Source: Smallanthus sonchifolius (lineage: Eukaryota; Streptophyta; Magnoliopsida; Asterales; Asteraceae). Taken from it: DNA of 64,000 nucleotides. The stretch covers positions 19,250,501 through 19,314,500 of the forward strand of contig CM042039.1 in assembly GCA_023525975.1 (NCBI GenBank), given 5' to 3'. The position numbers and the translations under genes are program-made. Of this stretch, positions 10,979-23,330 are shown piece by piece; the stretch's first letter is position 1, and every line of letters begins with the position of its first letter. The notes under the pieces were generated by a model that searched no databases, had not been told where the DNA came from, and worked only from the letters and a program-made list of their open reading frames with translations.

Positions 10979-13900
10979 TCAATCAGAATCATCACTAAAA
11001 TAACGTGTGTCAACAACATCATCATCTTCTTCTTCATCGTCGTCATTTATTTCGTCTTCATCATCTAGATTGTATGCATCTTCTTCATCTTCTTCATCAT
11101 CATTAATAAAACTTTCATCGAGATCAATCGAGGCAACATGACTTGGGTCACCACCCTTATTTAAAGTTGTACGCATAGGCAAGTAGCCTAAGTCGACAAC
11201 CAAGTTACCAAAAAATGATTGAGTTTCCCGTGTAATAGATTGACTATCAACATGGGGAATTGGAGTTTGGTCACCACCTACGTGACTTGATTCACCACCT
11301 TTGCATCCGGTGTCGACAACCAAAGTATAATCATTTGATTGAGTGTCGTGCAATATATCTATCTCATTAACAACACTAGGATGATCCCAAAGCTTCCGAT
11401 GGTGAACGTCCTCAACAACCCTCCATTGGCCAGTGGTTCGAGAAGGATCTTGAAGATAGAACACTTGTTTAGCCTGTGTGGCTAATATATATTGGACATC
11501 ATCATACCATTCTTTGTCAACATACCAATCACGGCCAATGTCAATTATAGTAGTATTGTTTTGCTTAATTAATCTTTTACCTCTCGTGTCGAACCATTTA
11601 CAACGGAATAGTACAACCGAGTAACCATCTATGTAGTTCAACTCTATGATCTCCTCTAGTTGACCATAAAATGGAGTATCGTCTTCTCCTATTGTAACCA
11701 CACCACTGTTCTGAGTAGTGCGTCGGGAATCACGATTTTGTACCACAAATCTAACTCCATTGACTATGCAAGCAGTGTAAGAAGATGCGTACAAGGGACC
11801 ATGTGCCAATGCCCTTAATTCTTTGTTATTGGGTGTAGAAGATGAAGATGAAGATGAAAATACATTTGCTTCATATTTTAACCATGAAGAAAAATCGGTT
11901 TGCATATTGCGTTCAAGAAATTTAGATTCAAATTCACCGGTAGATGGACAAAACAAAATTTAAATTAGTAGAATTAAATGAAAATATAATAATAGTTTAT
12001 CACGGGTAGATGGACAAAAAAACTTACGATTTGTAGGCTTTGATTTCATCGCAGTTGTTCAACACAAACCATTGTAATGATTTGTTGGCATGTTCAGAGA
12101 GCGCCTTGCTTTTCTTTTTCGATATTGGTCGACATTGTGAAGAAAACACTTGAAACTGCCTTTTGGGAATGCCAGCATCTGCATTTCTATCTGGTCGGTT
12201 AAATTTGGACTGCATACCGTCCAGATACATAGGGCAGAATGTCAAGACTCCATCTGCAACATAACCCTCCGCAATTGAGCCTTTAGGTTTGGCTTTGTTT
12301 CTAACATATGCTTTGAGATTTTTCATATATCTTTCAAAAGGATACATCCATCTCATATACACAGGGCCACCAAGAATAGCTTCTTCAGGTAAATGAAGAA
12401 TGAGATGAACCATTATGTCAAAAAATGCTGGAGGATATATCATTTCCAAATTGCATAATATCTTAACCACTTCCTCATTTGCTTTATACATGTTTTTCAC
12501 ATCTACTGATCGTGCACAAATTTTTTGAAAGAATGTGCAAACGTCATTGATTGTTGTTGAAACATTTTTGTGCAGATTGGCAGCAATCGTTGCATGATGA
12601 TGTGATAATCATGGGACTTTAACCCAATTATATTTGAATTATTGGGAAGTACCTTATTTTTGAAATTCGATCCAAATCCATCAGACAGTCTCACTCCTCG
12701 AATAAACTGACAAAAGCGTTCTCAATCACTGGGTGTGAAAGAGTAAGGAGCTTGTGGTTGGTACAATTTGTTATTTTTTTTGTGTTAGCCATAGGTTATG
12801 TCGAATACCCATATTTTCCAAGTCTTTGCGGGCTTTGTGTGTGTCTTTTGATTTATCGTTCATCAACAAAGTACCCAATAAACTCTCACACACATTTTTC
12901 TCCACGTGCATAACATCAAGATTGTGTTTTAAAAGCAAAGAAGATCAATAATCCATGTCAAAGAAGATACTTCGTTTAGTCCAATTCAACTCTGATGTTA
13001 GGCGCTTTCTTTTTACCCCTCCATACATTGGATGTTTCCCCGGAACACGATCTGGGAGATTTTTTAATTGTTCTAATATTTGAGCATTAGTCAATCATCG
13101 GGGAGGATGTTTTGTCTCTTTCTTGCCATCAAACGACAGATCGTTCCTCCATTTATGCTTTCTAGGCAAGAATCTTCTGTGTCCAACAAAAGCTATCTTA
13201 TTCGTTATAGCGCACGAAGGTGTGTTAACGTTACGCGTAGGGCATGCTTTATAACCTTGACCACTCCATCCAGACAAGCTACTACGAGCAGGATAATTGT
13301 TGATAGTCCATAACAGTGCAACATGCATCCTAAATACAGTTTTGGTTGATGCATCTCTCATCTGGACTCCTTCAACCCACAACATTTTCAACTCATCAAC
13401 CAAAGGCCTTAAGAATACGTCAATGTCCTTACTAGGTGATTTAGGCCCGGGAATTAGCAAGGTTAACATGAAAGAAGACTCTTTCATACATAACCACGGT
13501 GGTGTATTATATGTTGTTAACACTACCGGCCACATACTGTAAGTCTGACTCATGTTACCGAACGTATTAAAACCATCGGCAGCCAAACTTAAGCGGACAT
13601 TCCTTGGTTCTTTAGCAAAATCCGGATGTCTCTCATCAAATTCTTGCCATGCCTTCCCATCAACCGGATGTCGCATCATACCATCCGTTGAGCGTCCAGT
13701 ATTATGCCAGATCATTTCTTTTGCCGTTAATCTTGAACTATACCTTCGTCGAAGCCGTGAAGTTAAAGGAAAGTAGCGCAACACTTTATGTGGTACTTTC
13801 TTCCCCTTTGTGTTTTTATCAACCCATCTACTCTCATTACAAACCGGAAAGTTTTGCATTGATTCATTTTCCTTCTAAAACAGTGCACAATCATTAATGC

Positions 13901-14534
13901 AAGCATGGATAGACTGATATCCTAACCCAATCTTACTCATTTTCTTCTTAGCTTCATAGTGTGACGCTGGATTGTGATTTTCCTTCGGCATTGCAATTTG
14001 TAGAAGCTCTAACAGTTGGTCAAACGAGCTATTCGTCCATTTGTTGATAACTTTGATATGCATCAATTTGGCTATGAAGTTTAGGGAAGACATTTGACTA
14101 CAACCGGGGTATAACTCCTTATTTAGCTCCGCAAACAACGCATCAAACTCTGGGTCTAAACCAGTTCCATCTTCATCTATATTATCCTCGTTTGTATTTT
14201 GCTCAGCCATCACATCATCTATGGCATCAAACATCTCATTATTTGTTGTTGTAGTTATTGGAGGAGTTGGTGTTGTTCTTGGGGCAAAAAGTGATGCTAT
14301 CTCCGCCACACGAGGATGTTGTTCACAATGATAAATCCATTTCTGATATGATTATAGAAACCCACAGTCATGTATGTGGCCATATATCGTGTTCAAATCC
14401 TGTCGACACGCATTACAACGACGTCTACACGGGCAAAACGCTCTACCTCGACCGTCGACATGGTTCTTGGCCGTCTCTATAAAGTTGCGAAGACCGCTTA
14501 AGAAAGCCGGAGAATTCCGATTTCCCAGTGTAAC
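10979..14534 (-). pseudogene. TNP2-type CACTA transposase (TNPD-like), decayed
   Basis: Read on the minus strand. A transposase-associated domain lies at 14534-14340 (NRNSPAFL…FIETAKNHVD…, a Cys-rich CPCRRRCNAC segment), an acidic linker at about 14280-14100, and the Transposase_21/TNP2 core at 14060-13095 (SLAADGFNTFGNMS, LTLLIPGPKSP, DIDVFLRPLVDELK). More core follows at 13090-12520 with several stops and small indels. DUF4218 lies at 12500-12024 (MVHLILHLPEEAILGGPVY) and DUF4216 at 11956-10979 (ASSYTACIVNGVRFVVQNRD), ending in an Asp/Glu-rich tail. Stops at about 14330, 13875 and 13095 interrupt an otherwise constant frame. The product would cut CACTA ends as a DDE/D enzyme; this copy should be inactive. 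Confidence 0.88.
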
Positions 14535-14675
14535 CTAGCTTTTATCAATTGTCATATCTAGTGTCATATCTATTGTGTTATAAGCATACACATATACATG
14601 CATGTAATAAATGATATAAATGAATGTATATGATTTGATCGGTACTCTAAGGCGGTGGATCCTAACCCACTTTTT

Positions 14676-14877
14676 GAATATTCTATCTCATATGTATACA
14701 TTTTAACGAGTTGACTATTTAAGAAAAAATCAGCAGCATTTCACCTTAACTCCCCAAGTATGCAGATAAACCGCAAACTCGAAGGAGTAAGGAGAAATAT
14801 CTACCAATTTTTTCTTAAATGTCAACCCGTTAAAATATATACATATCCTAAATAAGATAGAATACTCAAAAAACAGT
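14676..14877. repeat. Imperfect inverted repeat upstream of the TNP2 gene
   Basis: An arm at 14676-14730 (TTTTAACGAGTTGAC, TTTAAGAAAAAAT) is mirrored at 14807-14877 (ATTTTTTCTTAAAT, GTCAACCCGTTAAAA). The spacer is about 76 bp. It may be an old MITE or a transcript hairpin in the leader of the transposase gene. Confidence 0.75.
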
Positions 14878-16261
14878 CCCAAAGGGGACAATCCAAAATT
14901 TATCTCTATCAGATAAATTTCGAACGGGTATATTCTAAAGAGTTATCCTAAATAAACATACTAGTGTACACAACATGAGACGTATATAAAGGTATAAAAG
15001 TCGGGATGCGTATCTTAAAAAAATTCAATGAAACATAAATAAGATGTTATTCACACCTCTCCAACCGCAATAAGTTCCGAACTTGCAACAAAATTAAATA
15101 AAGTTACATACATATACAAAGATATATAAATACATTCACAATTACATAAATACATACACAATTATATACATACAAATCATACAATTACATAATCATACAT
15201 ACGAACATACATACAAATATACATACATATTATATACAAACACACATAAATAAATGCCCAAATTCTAAAATTACATACACAAACACAATTACATATATAA
15301 AAATACATACATACACGTATATACATACATAGCCTTTACAAACATACATAAACAAATATCCAAATTCCTAAATTACATACATAAACACAATTCCATACAT
15401 AAACATAAACATAATACAAATACATACAAACACACATACACGTATATACATACATAGCCTTTACAGACATACATAAACAAATACCCAAATTCCCAAATTA
15501 CATACATAAACACAATTCCATACATAAACATAAAACAAATACATACAAACACACATACACATATATACATACATATTATATACAAACATACATATATAAA
15601 TGCCCAAATTCCAAAATTTCATCTAAGCCTAATTTCATCATAAAATTTTAAAAATATTTATAAAATCATACATCTAAACCATATATACATACATAAAAAT
15701 AAACACAACAATGCCCAAATTCTAAAATTACATACACAAACACAATTACATACATAAAAATACATACACATATATACATACATATTATATACAAACATAC
15801 ATATATAAATGCCCAAATTACCAAGTTTCATCTAAACTTAATTTCATCATAAAATTTCAAAAAATATTTATAAAATCATACATCTAAACCATATATATAC
15901 ATACATACAAATAAACACAAACATATACATACAAACATACATTTAAACCTAATTTTTAGAAAAATTACTAACCAAGTTTGTAAATTAGCTTCCTCTCAGC
16001 TTCAAATCCTTAAAAAATAGTTAAAGCTTCAAACACCTAACAATAATCAAATAAATTAAGCAAATAACACCAAAATGTTGATTTTCTTGTTAAGGTTGAA
16101 CAATAGATGTTAACTCACCTCAAAACCGAAGAGATTGGTGAAGATTGCTCCACAAAACACACAAAAAACGGGAATTCGCCAAAGAGAGAAGATGAGAGAG
16201 TTTTGAGGTTTTTTTCGTGGAATGGGAAGCAGAAACCTGTTTCTTGGTTTATTCACGCTGA
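14878..16261. repeat. CATA-rich simple-sequence tract of CACTA 1
   Basis: About 1.1 kb (15100-15950) is dominated by ATACATACAAACATACATA-type repeats with higher-order duplications, for example the block beginning TATACAAACATACATATATA near 15580 and again near 15786. The rest has no gene. The same tract occurs, expanded, in the second CACTA element (23760-25260). The minus-strand frame at 15373-15585 is repeat translation. Confidence 0.85.
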
Positions 16262-16412
16262 GACCTATAGCGACGACATGTCGTCGGTATAGGCTCGAAT
16301 GTCGGCGCAACAGATTACCTGTACCGACGACATGTCGTCGGTATAGGCTTCGTAGGGTTTTGACCAGTCAATAAAGTAAAAAACCCTATGCCGACGACAT
16401 GTCGTCGGTATG
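16262..16412. repeat. Right subterminal repeats of CACTA 1
   Basis: Three copies of the CGACGACATGTCGTCG palindrome lie near 16272, 16326 and 16392. They align with the array starting at about 25540 in CACTA 2. Homology to the family then stops, so the terminal inverted repeat is absent. Confidence 0.85.
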
Positions 16413-16908
16413 AGAACAATGGTATTGAATTTGGTATGTATAATATGTAAACATGTTCCACCCCAAGTATTTGTAAACAATATTAAAGAGAAAGGGGGCT
16501 ATGAAACTCACCTTATCTTCCGAGGTGATGAGATGTGAGATGTGTAGTAAGTCCAACAATTGTCCGACCTATCCGTGCCCTAAATTATTTAAGACACCTT
16601 AGGTCCTATGAGATTGTTTAAGTGTAGTTTGGTCACATGACCAATACCATGAGGTCTCGACCCTTGTCTCGTAATAACTTACAAGGGTCGACCCGATCGC
16701 TGTTGATGATACGACTTGCGGTTCAAGTTTAATAAATATTGTGACTCAATATTTGTTTATCCAAAACTTTGTTTATTTTGATTCTTAGGGTAAATATATG
16801 TAACATATATTTATTAAAAATTATTCTCAATTAATATGTTGTCATAAAATAATAGGCATATTATTTTATTAGTTAAACTCTTTTTTTTTGTCCATGTATA
16901 TATATATA

Positions 16909-16974
16909 TATTAATGATTTCTTGTAATTACATGTTATATATATATAACATGTAATTACAAGAAATCATTAATA
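16909..16974. repeat. Perfect 66-bp palindrome
   Basis: The centre falls between 16941 and 16942. Each arm contains TTAATGATTTCTTGTAATTA then CATGTTATATA, and every base of the left arm pairs with the right arm without a spacer. It is flanked by AT repeats. It could extrude as a cruciform or form a hairpin transcript. Confidence 0.95.
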
Positions 16975-17858
16975 ATAGGCATATATATATATATATAGAG
17001 AGAGAGAGGTTAATATGTCTCAAAATAATTATATTATTTTATAATTCTTTTCAAGCCAACTAATTTACCCTCTTGTATTAATACATATATATATATATAT
17101 AACTAAGATTGTTATATATTAGCCATAATGGGGCATTTTTATAAATATAACTTTATAAAAATCTCCTCTTTTTCATACAAAATACTTTATAGTTAATACT
17201 ACCATTAAAATAACATGCGTTTTTATAAAATACTTAATCTTTTATTTTATTATGATAAAAATATGGTTTTCAACCTACTCTTCTTTTTATTCGTTATTCA
17301 TTGTTTCAAAACCCGTCTTTTATATATTTAAAACACGATCCGTCTCTGATACGTTTAAAACTCGTTATTTAAATTATAATCCAATTATAACTTAATGTAT
17401 CACCAACTTTAATAATGTTAAAAATAAACGAGTCGGAATCTCGCGTAAACCGTCGGGAAAAGGTGGCGGCGAATACGTGGGGTCCGGTTTCTTTCCGAAA
17501 CGTCCCGAATGACTTCGTGAGTTCCCGAAATGATCCGTAGGCTTCACGTGAGTGTAATGTGGTGACCGTAGGTGAGAAACGGTGAGCCGAAAGAACCGGT
17601 TTTTGTTCCGAAAGAATCCCGCAAAGGTGGCGGGGGTTGTGACGGGTGGAAGCGGTGTACGACGGTGTTTGCGGGACTGAGGTGGGGGTTATCGGGTGAT
17701 GGAGAGGGTGTTGGGATGGTGATCGGTGGTGATTTGTCGCTTGCGGGAGTTGCCGAGAGAGAGGGAGGGAGGGAGGGAGGTGTGGTGTTGAAGTGGTTTT
17801 CATGCATACATGTATATATAGGTATATATAGGGGTGTTTGTTTCATGCGTACATATAT

Positions 17859-17863
<5 letters not shown>

Positions 17864-17915
<52 letters not shown>
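17864..17915. repeat. (AT)n microsatellite
   Basis: An uninterrupted AT run of about 52 bp in the LTR-like region. Confidence 0.95.
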
Positions 17916-17918
<3 letters not shown>

Positions 17919-17936
17919 CTTCATGCGTACATATGT

Positions 17937-17985
17937 TTTATTATTATTATTATTATTATTATTGTTATTATTGTTATTATTTTTA
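17937..17985. repeat. (TTA)n microsatellite
   Basis: About 16 TTA/TTG triplets, slightly interrupted by G, just downstream of the AT run. Confidence 0.93.
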
Positions 17986-18580
17986 TTTATCCAAAATCTT
18001 ATCTAAATCTTTTAAGTACGCAGACTATATTTTCTTAATATTTAATTGCGGTGTGAAGTGATGCCCACTTATTACTGGTTCGGTAAAATACCCGTGTGTC
18101 GTTATTTCCGTTTGTCACTACGTGTCGGGTATCCAAAATAATAATAATTTAGTAGTTCGGGTATAATATATGTTCGACATATATTAGTTTTATAGTCTCG
18201 TTTGAGTGGGTATCCTCAAATATATATATAATGGAAATATATATAAAGAGGATGTTTTCGAGTCGTCTAAATATTATTTTTGGTCTATCACCAACGCGAT
18301 ATGTCACTTGGAAATATCTAATATTTCCAGTGTGATCGTGTGTGGGTTGGACTCTACTGGACCGGGTTAGACTTGATTAATTAATTAATAATTAGTCTAA
18401 TATGCGCAATTATATTATCCCTTATATAAAAAATTATTATTTTTGAATATATGTATGGGTGTATACTCATGAAATGGAATAGATAAATAGTATAATTTAT
18501 TGAGATGGATTCATGCAAACCACATGAAAATGAAATTACAAGTGCCGTAAAAGGTAAAAATAGAGTCCGGAATTTCCTAG

Positions 18581-21500
18581 GGCCTACAGGGTGGAGATAG
18601 ATCGGTAAACTACACTGAGTTTGATGACACGAAGGAAATTGTGTTAATGACCCAGGTTGATGCTTCGACCAAAACGGGGTTATGGTTTCTTGACTCAGCA
18701 TGTTCCAATCATATGACTGGTACGAAAGATTGGTTTATTCAATTGGATTAAAGTTTCAGGACTACAATCAATTTGGGAAATGATTTAAGGTTGGAGGTCA
18801 AAGGACTAGGTGATATATGTCTTGCAGTAGAAGGCATCACACAGGTAATAACCAACGTGTACTTTGTACCTGCCTTAACTTCAAATTTAATGAGTATAGG
18901 TCAACTTCAAGAGAAGGATCTTACTGTCACCATTCAGAGGAACGAATGCAAGATATATCATCCTCACTGGGGGCTGATCGTTACCTCTCGAATGACAAGA
19001 AATCGGATGTTTCTTGTTCATGCCACAAACAAACTGTTTCAGACAAATTGTTTCCAAGTTGAAAATGAGAGTTCCACACAACTCTGGCATAGACGATATG
19101 GACATGTCAATGCTAAGGCAATCCGAACGATGCAGTACAAGAGAATGGTGGAAGGGTTACCTCAGGTGTCGGGTAGATCACATGTGTGTGAAGTTTGTAA
19201 TATTGGAAAGAAACACCGGGAACCAATTCCAAAAAGGAGTATTTGGCATGCAAAGGAGCGGCTTGAGTTGCTCCACACTGATCTGCGTGGTCCAATTTCT
19301 CCAAGCTCTCAAAGTGGGAAGAGGTACATTTTGGTTTTCACTAATGATTACTCTCGTATGTCATGGGTTTATTTCTTGACAGAAAAGGGCCAAAGCTTTG
19401 ATGTGTTCAAAAACTTTAAAGTCATGGTGGAAACGAAAACGGGGGTCAAGATCAAAGGCTTAAGAAGCGACAGGGGAGGAGAATTCACGTCCACTTCATT
19501 TAACAAATTCTGTGAAGATAATGGGATTAAACGACAGCTCACTACTGGTTACACGCCACAACAGAACGGGATTGCAGAACGTGGAAATAGGACCATAATG
19601 AATATGGTTCGGTGTTTACTTGTTGAAAAGGATATGCCAAAATCCTTTTGGGTAGAGGCTGCTACTTGGGCATGTCATGTACTAAACAGGTGTGTGACAA
19701 AAAGTTTGGATGATAAAGTTCCTGAAGAATACTAGACGGGAGTTAAACCAAGAGTAGACTATTTTCGTGTTTTTGGTTGTATAGGACATGTACATGTCCC
19801 TGCTCAGCTGAGAACAAAACTCGATGACAGGTCTCACAAGTGCATTCTTCTTGGAGTTAGTTTGGAGTCAAAGGCTTATATGATGTATGATTTCTCAAAC
19901 GTATAGTCATCAGTAGAGATGTGGTTTTCGAGGAAGAAGGGAAATGGAATTGGTTGGAAAATGAAGTTCAAGAAACGCTAGTGATACCCGAAGAAGCAGA
20001 TAATGAGACAGGTGACACTCCACCTGAAATTCAAGAAACTTCTGCAACGGAAAGCCAAAACAATGATAGTGATCCTAAAATTCAAGAAAATGCATATGCT
20101 CTTGCTAGTACTCCAACACGTGCAACTCGACTAAGAAAGCCTCCTGGTTGGTTAAATGATTATGAAGTTGAAGCCAATCAGATGATGAAAAAGCACTAGA
20201 AGATGAAGTTGGGTTAGTAATGTATAGCTCGTTAGAAGATCCAATAACATACGAAGAAGCCAAAAAAGAAGATAAGTGGGATAGGCAATGGAGAAAGAAA
20301 TAGAATCGATCGAGAAAAATCACACATGGCAGCTTGTAGATATTCCTGAGGGAATCCAGCCCATCGGTGTCAAATGGATCTACAAAACCAAACTTAATGT
20401 AGAGGGAAATGTTGATAAATTCAAGGCTTGTCTGGTGGTCAAGGGTTATGCACAAAAGAAAGGAGTCGACTATGACGAAGTTTTCACTCTGGTTGCTCGT
20501 TGGGATACAATTCGAACCATTATTGCTGTAGCTGCACAAAGAAATTGGACGATTTATCAGTTGGACATAAAAAGTGCCTTCCTTTATGGTGAACTGGATG
20601 AACTTGTGTATGTAGAACAACCGAAAGGCTTTATAAAGAAAGGAGAAGAAAATAAAGTGTACAAATTGCAGTGGGCTTTGTATGGCTTGAAACAGGCGCC
20701 AAGGGCCTGGTTCACTAGACTGGAAGCCTATTTTATGCGAGAAGGTTTCAGGAAGAGCAAATACGATCATACACTCTTCATTAAGCAAGTCTCACAGAAG
20801 ATCATAGTTGTAAGTGTTTATGTTGATGACCTACTATATAAAGGAAATGACTTAATGTTGTGTGAACATTTCAAATTATCCATGAAACGGGAATTTGAAA
20901 TGACCGATTTGGGGAAGATGAGTTTTTTTCTTGGGTGTGGAGGTGCAGCAACAACTAAATGGTACTCACATTTGTCAAAAGAAATATTCAAAAGAAGTAT
21001 TGGAAAGGTTTCGAATGTGGGAGTGCAATCCAGTGATGAATCCGATTGTCCCAGGTACCATTCTCACCAAATCAAATATGGGAGAGGATATTAATTCCAG
21101 AGAGTATAAAAGATTAATTGGAAGCTTAATGTATCTCACCGTGACTCGACCGGACATAACATATGTTGTGTGTTTAATGTCCCGGTTCATGGAAAATCCG
21201 AAACAACAACATTTGCAGGTGGCGAAAAGGGTTCTGAGGTACTTGAAGGGAATATATGGTCATGGTTTGTTGTATGAAAAAGGTACAGAAAGCAATTTGC
21301 AAGTCTACACCGACGGCGACTATGCTCGTGATTTGGAAGACTGAAAGTGTACGTCGGGCTATGTCTGTATACTCAGCAATGCAGCGATTTGCTGGAGCTC
21401 AAGGAAACAAGAAATCGTGGATCTCTCGACCACAGAAGCTGAATATGTAGGAGCTACTTTGTGTGTACAACATTGTGTATGGTTGAAGGGATTACTTAAA

Positions 21501-21764
21501 GATTTGGGTGTCAAAAAAGATAAGGTTATGGAAGTATTCTGTGATAATAGCTCCACTATTAAACTGTCCAAAAACCCTATTATGCACAGACGAACCAAGC
21601 ATATTGAGGTCCGTTTCCACTATCTAAGAGATCTCGTGGGACAAGGAATAGTGAAGCTGGTGTTTTGTGGTACAAAAGAACAAGTTGCTGATGCTATGAC
21701 TAAACCATTGAAGTTGGATGCTTTTGTCAAATTCAGGAACTTGCTTGGAATTCAGGAAGGATAA
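18581..21764 (+). pseudogene. Copia 2 pol polyprotein remnant
   Basis: Protease LDSACSNHMTG lies near 18690, followed by an in-frame stop at about 18748. GAG_pre-integrase follows (LWHRRYGH…, CEVCNIGKKH) and then integrase core with SDRGGEFTS near 19466 and TPQQNGIAERGNR near 19552. There is a stop at about 19733 and a frameshift by 19921. RT at 20288-21094 has QLDIKSAFLYGE and an intact YVDDLLY near 20818, then shifts frame near 20930. RNase H resumes at 21417 (STTEAEYVGA, HRRTKHIEVRFHYLRD, VADAMTKPL). Several lesions mean no full protein can be made. Confidence 0.87.
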
Positions 21765-21794
21765 ACTGAATGTCTTTTAGTTTAGGGGAAGATT

Positions 21795-22104
21795 TGTTGC
21801 ATGTGAATTGCTACTTATTGCATGTGTTCGGCATGTGTATTTGTGTGCATGGAATAAAGGGTAGTCTTTACCCACTTGTGTGTTCTTGGGTCATGTTGAC
21901 CGTGTTTGAGTTGCCTGGCTTACCTAGGAGTTAGGTATTGAAAGAGTCCTTGTTTATTTGCTTTTATTGCTTACGTCTCTTTGTTTATTCAGCCTTTATT
22001 GCTTACGTTGTATTTCTGTTGTCTATTTATACAGCCTTAGTAACCATGAATAAATCATCGAACATTTGGTGTCTTCTACCTAATATCTTACTTGAGTTTC
22101 TACA
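21795..22104 (+). repeat. 3' LTR of copia 2
   Basis: Begins TGTTGCATGTG right after the purine run AGGGGAAGAT and probably ends at CTACA near 22104, where MED26-homologous sequence resumes. The right border is inferred from the inverted duplicate rather than from a second LTR. Confidence 0.65.
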
Positions 22105-22109
22105 TTTCT

Positions 22110-22290
22110 TTCACCGAATGACCCTTGTTCGTCTTAATTCGCACAATCATTGGTCGTTGCTTCTCTACCTGTGGTGGGTTGATTAAGTTGCAAGAGAAGA
22201 GGGTTTGAGCGATCATGCCTCTCTTGTTTTGAAACTCTTGAGGGTGATCGGAAGCAGCCACCATGATGGCGCTCTCCAATCATCTTCCAT
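22110..22290 (-). pseudogene. MED26-like 5' fragment, inverted copy
   Basis: The minus strand from the ATG at 22290 reads MEDDW and then follows the same coding DNA as 470-640 of the left copy (the block encoding IMVAASDHP, IAQTLFSC). About 45 bp present in the left copy just after the ATG is missing here, which throws the usual frame off. Conversely this copy keeps a GAGTTT block (EF in the protein) lost on the left. It ends where copia 2 begins, so everything after the first 200 coding bases is absent. Confidence 0.8.
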
Positions 22291-22699
22291 CGATTTCAAT
22301 TCTTCCATCCAAGTATTATGTATTTCTTTCTCAAACTTGAATTCTTGTGATGAAAACTTGGAGTAGAAGATGTTAAACAAACGTACTGCCGGATGGTATA
22401 TATAAAAAAGAATCTGGATGCATGACGGTTGAGAGATAATCGGAGAGTTTAATAATCATCAAAATTGTGTTTCCTATTTGAATTTAATATACAAATTCTT
22501 CTCTCTCCTGTTATTTCGATTTTATCTCTCATTTTTAAATTAACATAACTTATTAAATATAAATAAGATATGGATTTGAATTAGGCATATTAATTGATTA
22601 GTTAAAAGTAAAGAGAAATGCAGTAAATAAGAAAAAGGATAATTAGAACTTCTAAGGGTGATTTAAAATAAAGACACTTCCTTAATATACAAGTATCTT
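22110..22699 (-). repeat. Right arm of the large inverted duplication
   Basis: Reverse complement of about 1-650; base 22699 pairs with base 1. The sequence beyond 22699 continues as presumed upstream flank whose partner, if any, lies outside the window. See the left-arm entry for landmarks. Confidence 0.88.
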
Positions 22700-22937
22700 A
22701 CGTATTTATAAATTTTCTAATGGCTAATCTTTAATTTATCTTCAAACTAAAACAAAGATGATTAGTTGTGACGATGAATTCAGTAAAAAAGACTGACCGG
22801 CTTAATATTTATGTATGGATGTATAATGGTTAAGTGAGATCAATAGCTATTAGATTAATGATGACTAGCTTCATGGTATGCTAATTTGGTTTATGATTTT
22901 TTAATTATGTGTGTTTTGATGTTCATTTGTTAACAAA

Positions 22938-23330
22938 CACTACAACAATATCACCCTATACCGACGACTTTTTTTGACCCTATAGCGACGACTTGTCGTC
23001 GGGATAGCTTATACCGACGACATGTCGTCGGGATAGGTGTCGTCGGGATTGAGTCGTACCAATAGACCAAGATTGTCGTCGGGATAGGTGTCGTCGGTAT
23101 AGGTCAGCCTATACCGACGACATGTCGTCGCTATAGGGTCTAATTAAATAATTCAAAAAGAAATTCTATACCGACGACATGTCGTCGGTATAGATTCCAA
23201 CCTTGTACCGACGACATGTCGTCGCTATAGGTTGACCCTATACCGACGACATGTCGTCGCTATAGGGTTTTTTTGTTTTTTTAATAATTTTTGAAAAAGG
23301 CCTATAGCGACGACATGTTGTCGGTATAGG
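22938..23330. repeat. Left terminus and subterminal array of CACTA 2
   Basis: About seven copies of the CGACGACATGTCGTCG palindrome or close variants lie between 23000 and 23325, denser than in CACTA 1. The flanking letters vary between GGTATAG, GGGATAG and GCTATAG. Confidence 0.9.

Larger units (their letters stand above)
8589..16412. mobile_element. CACTA (En/Spm-type) DNA transposon 1, right end missing
   Basis: Starts with the terminal motif CACTACAACA and is followed by palindromic subterminal repeats with the core CGACGACATGTCGTCG. It contains two minus-strand genes, a TNPA-like gene (9158-10899) and a TNP2-type transposase (10979-14534), the classical two-gene plan of En/Spm. Right-side subterminal repeats appear at 16262-16412, then the sequence changes before any TTGTAGTG end is reached. 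The right terminus is therefore lost and the element cannot move by itself. Sequence pairs closely with the shorter element at 22938-27911. Confidence 0.9.
16413..18580. other. LTR-like noncoding region, probably gypsy-type
   Basis: No gene. The phrase GGGGCTATGAAACTCACC near 16496 resembles AGGGGCTGTGAAACTCACC in the long gypsy-type LTRs at 41325 and 51747, suggesting a related but different LTR family. The segment has AT microsatellites, a perfect palindrome (16909-16974), a GC-richer patch at 17450-17790 and a TTA repeat. LTR termini were not found. Open frames here (for example 17369-17803 and 17572-18006) are low-complexity and not credible genes. Confidence 0.5.
18581..22104 (+). mobile_element. 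Copia LTR retrotransposon 2, 5' half missing
   Basis: Plus-strand protease, integrase, RT and RNase H are followed by a polypurine tract (about 21784-21794) and a 3' LTR (21795 to about 22104). No 5' LTR, primer site or gag N-terminus is present; homology begins within gag/protease at about 18581, where the LTR-like region ends. Its right border touches the MED26 inverted copy. Confidence 0.87.

Noticed and set aside
15373..15585. 70-codon minus-strand open frame rich in Cys, Tyr, Met and Val
   Set aside because: It is translation of the CATA simple-sequence tract; residues repeat with the DNA period.
17369..18061. Several overlapping open frames (proline-rich on minus, Gly-rich and Tyr-Ile-rich on plus)
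   Set aside because: They coincide with a GC-skewed patch and the AT and TTA microsatellites, have no domain, and overlap on both strands.
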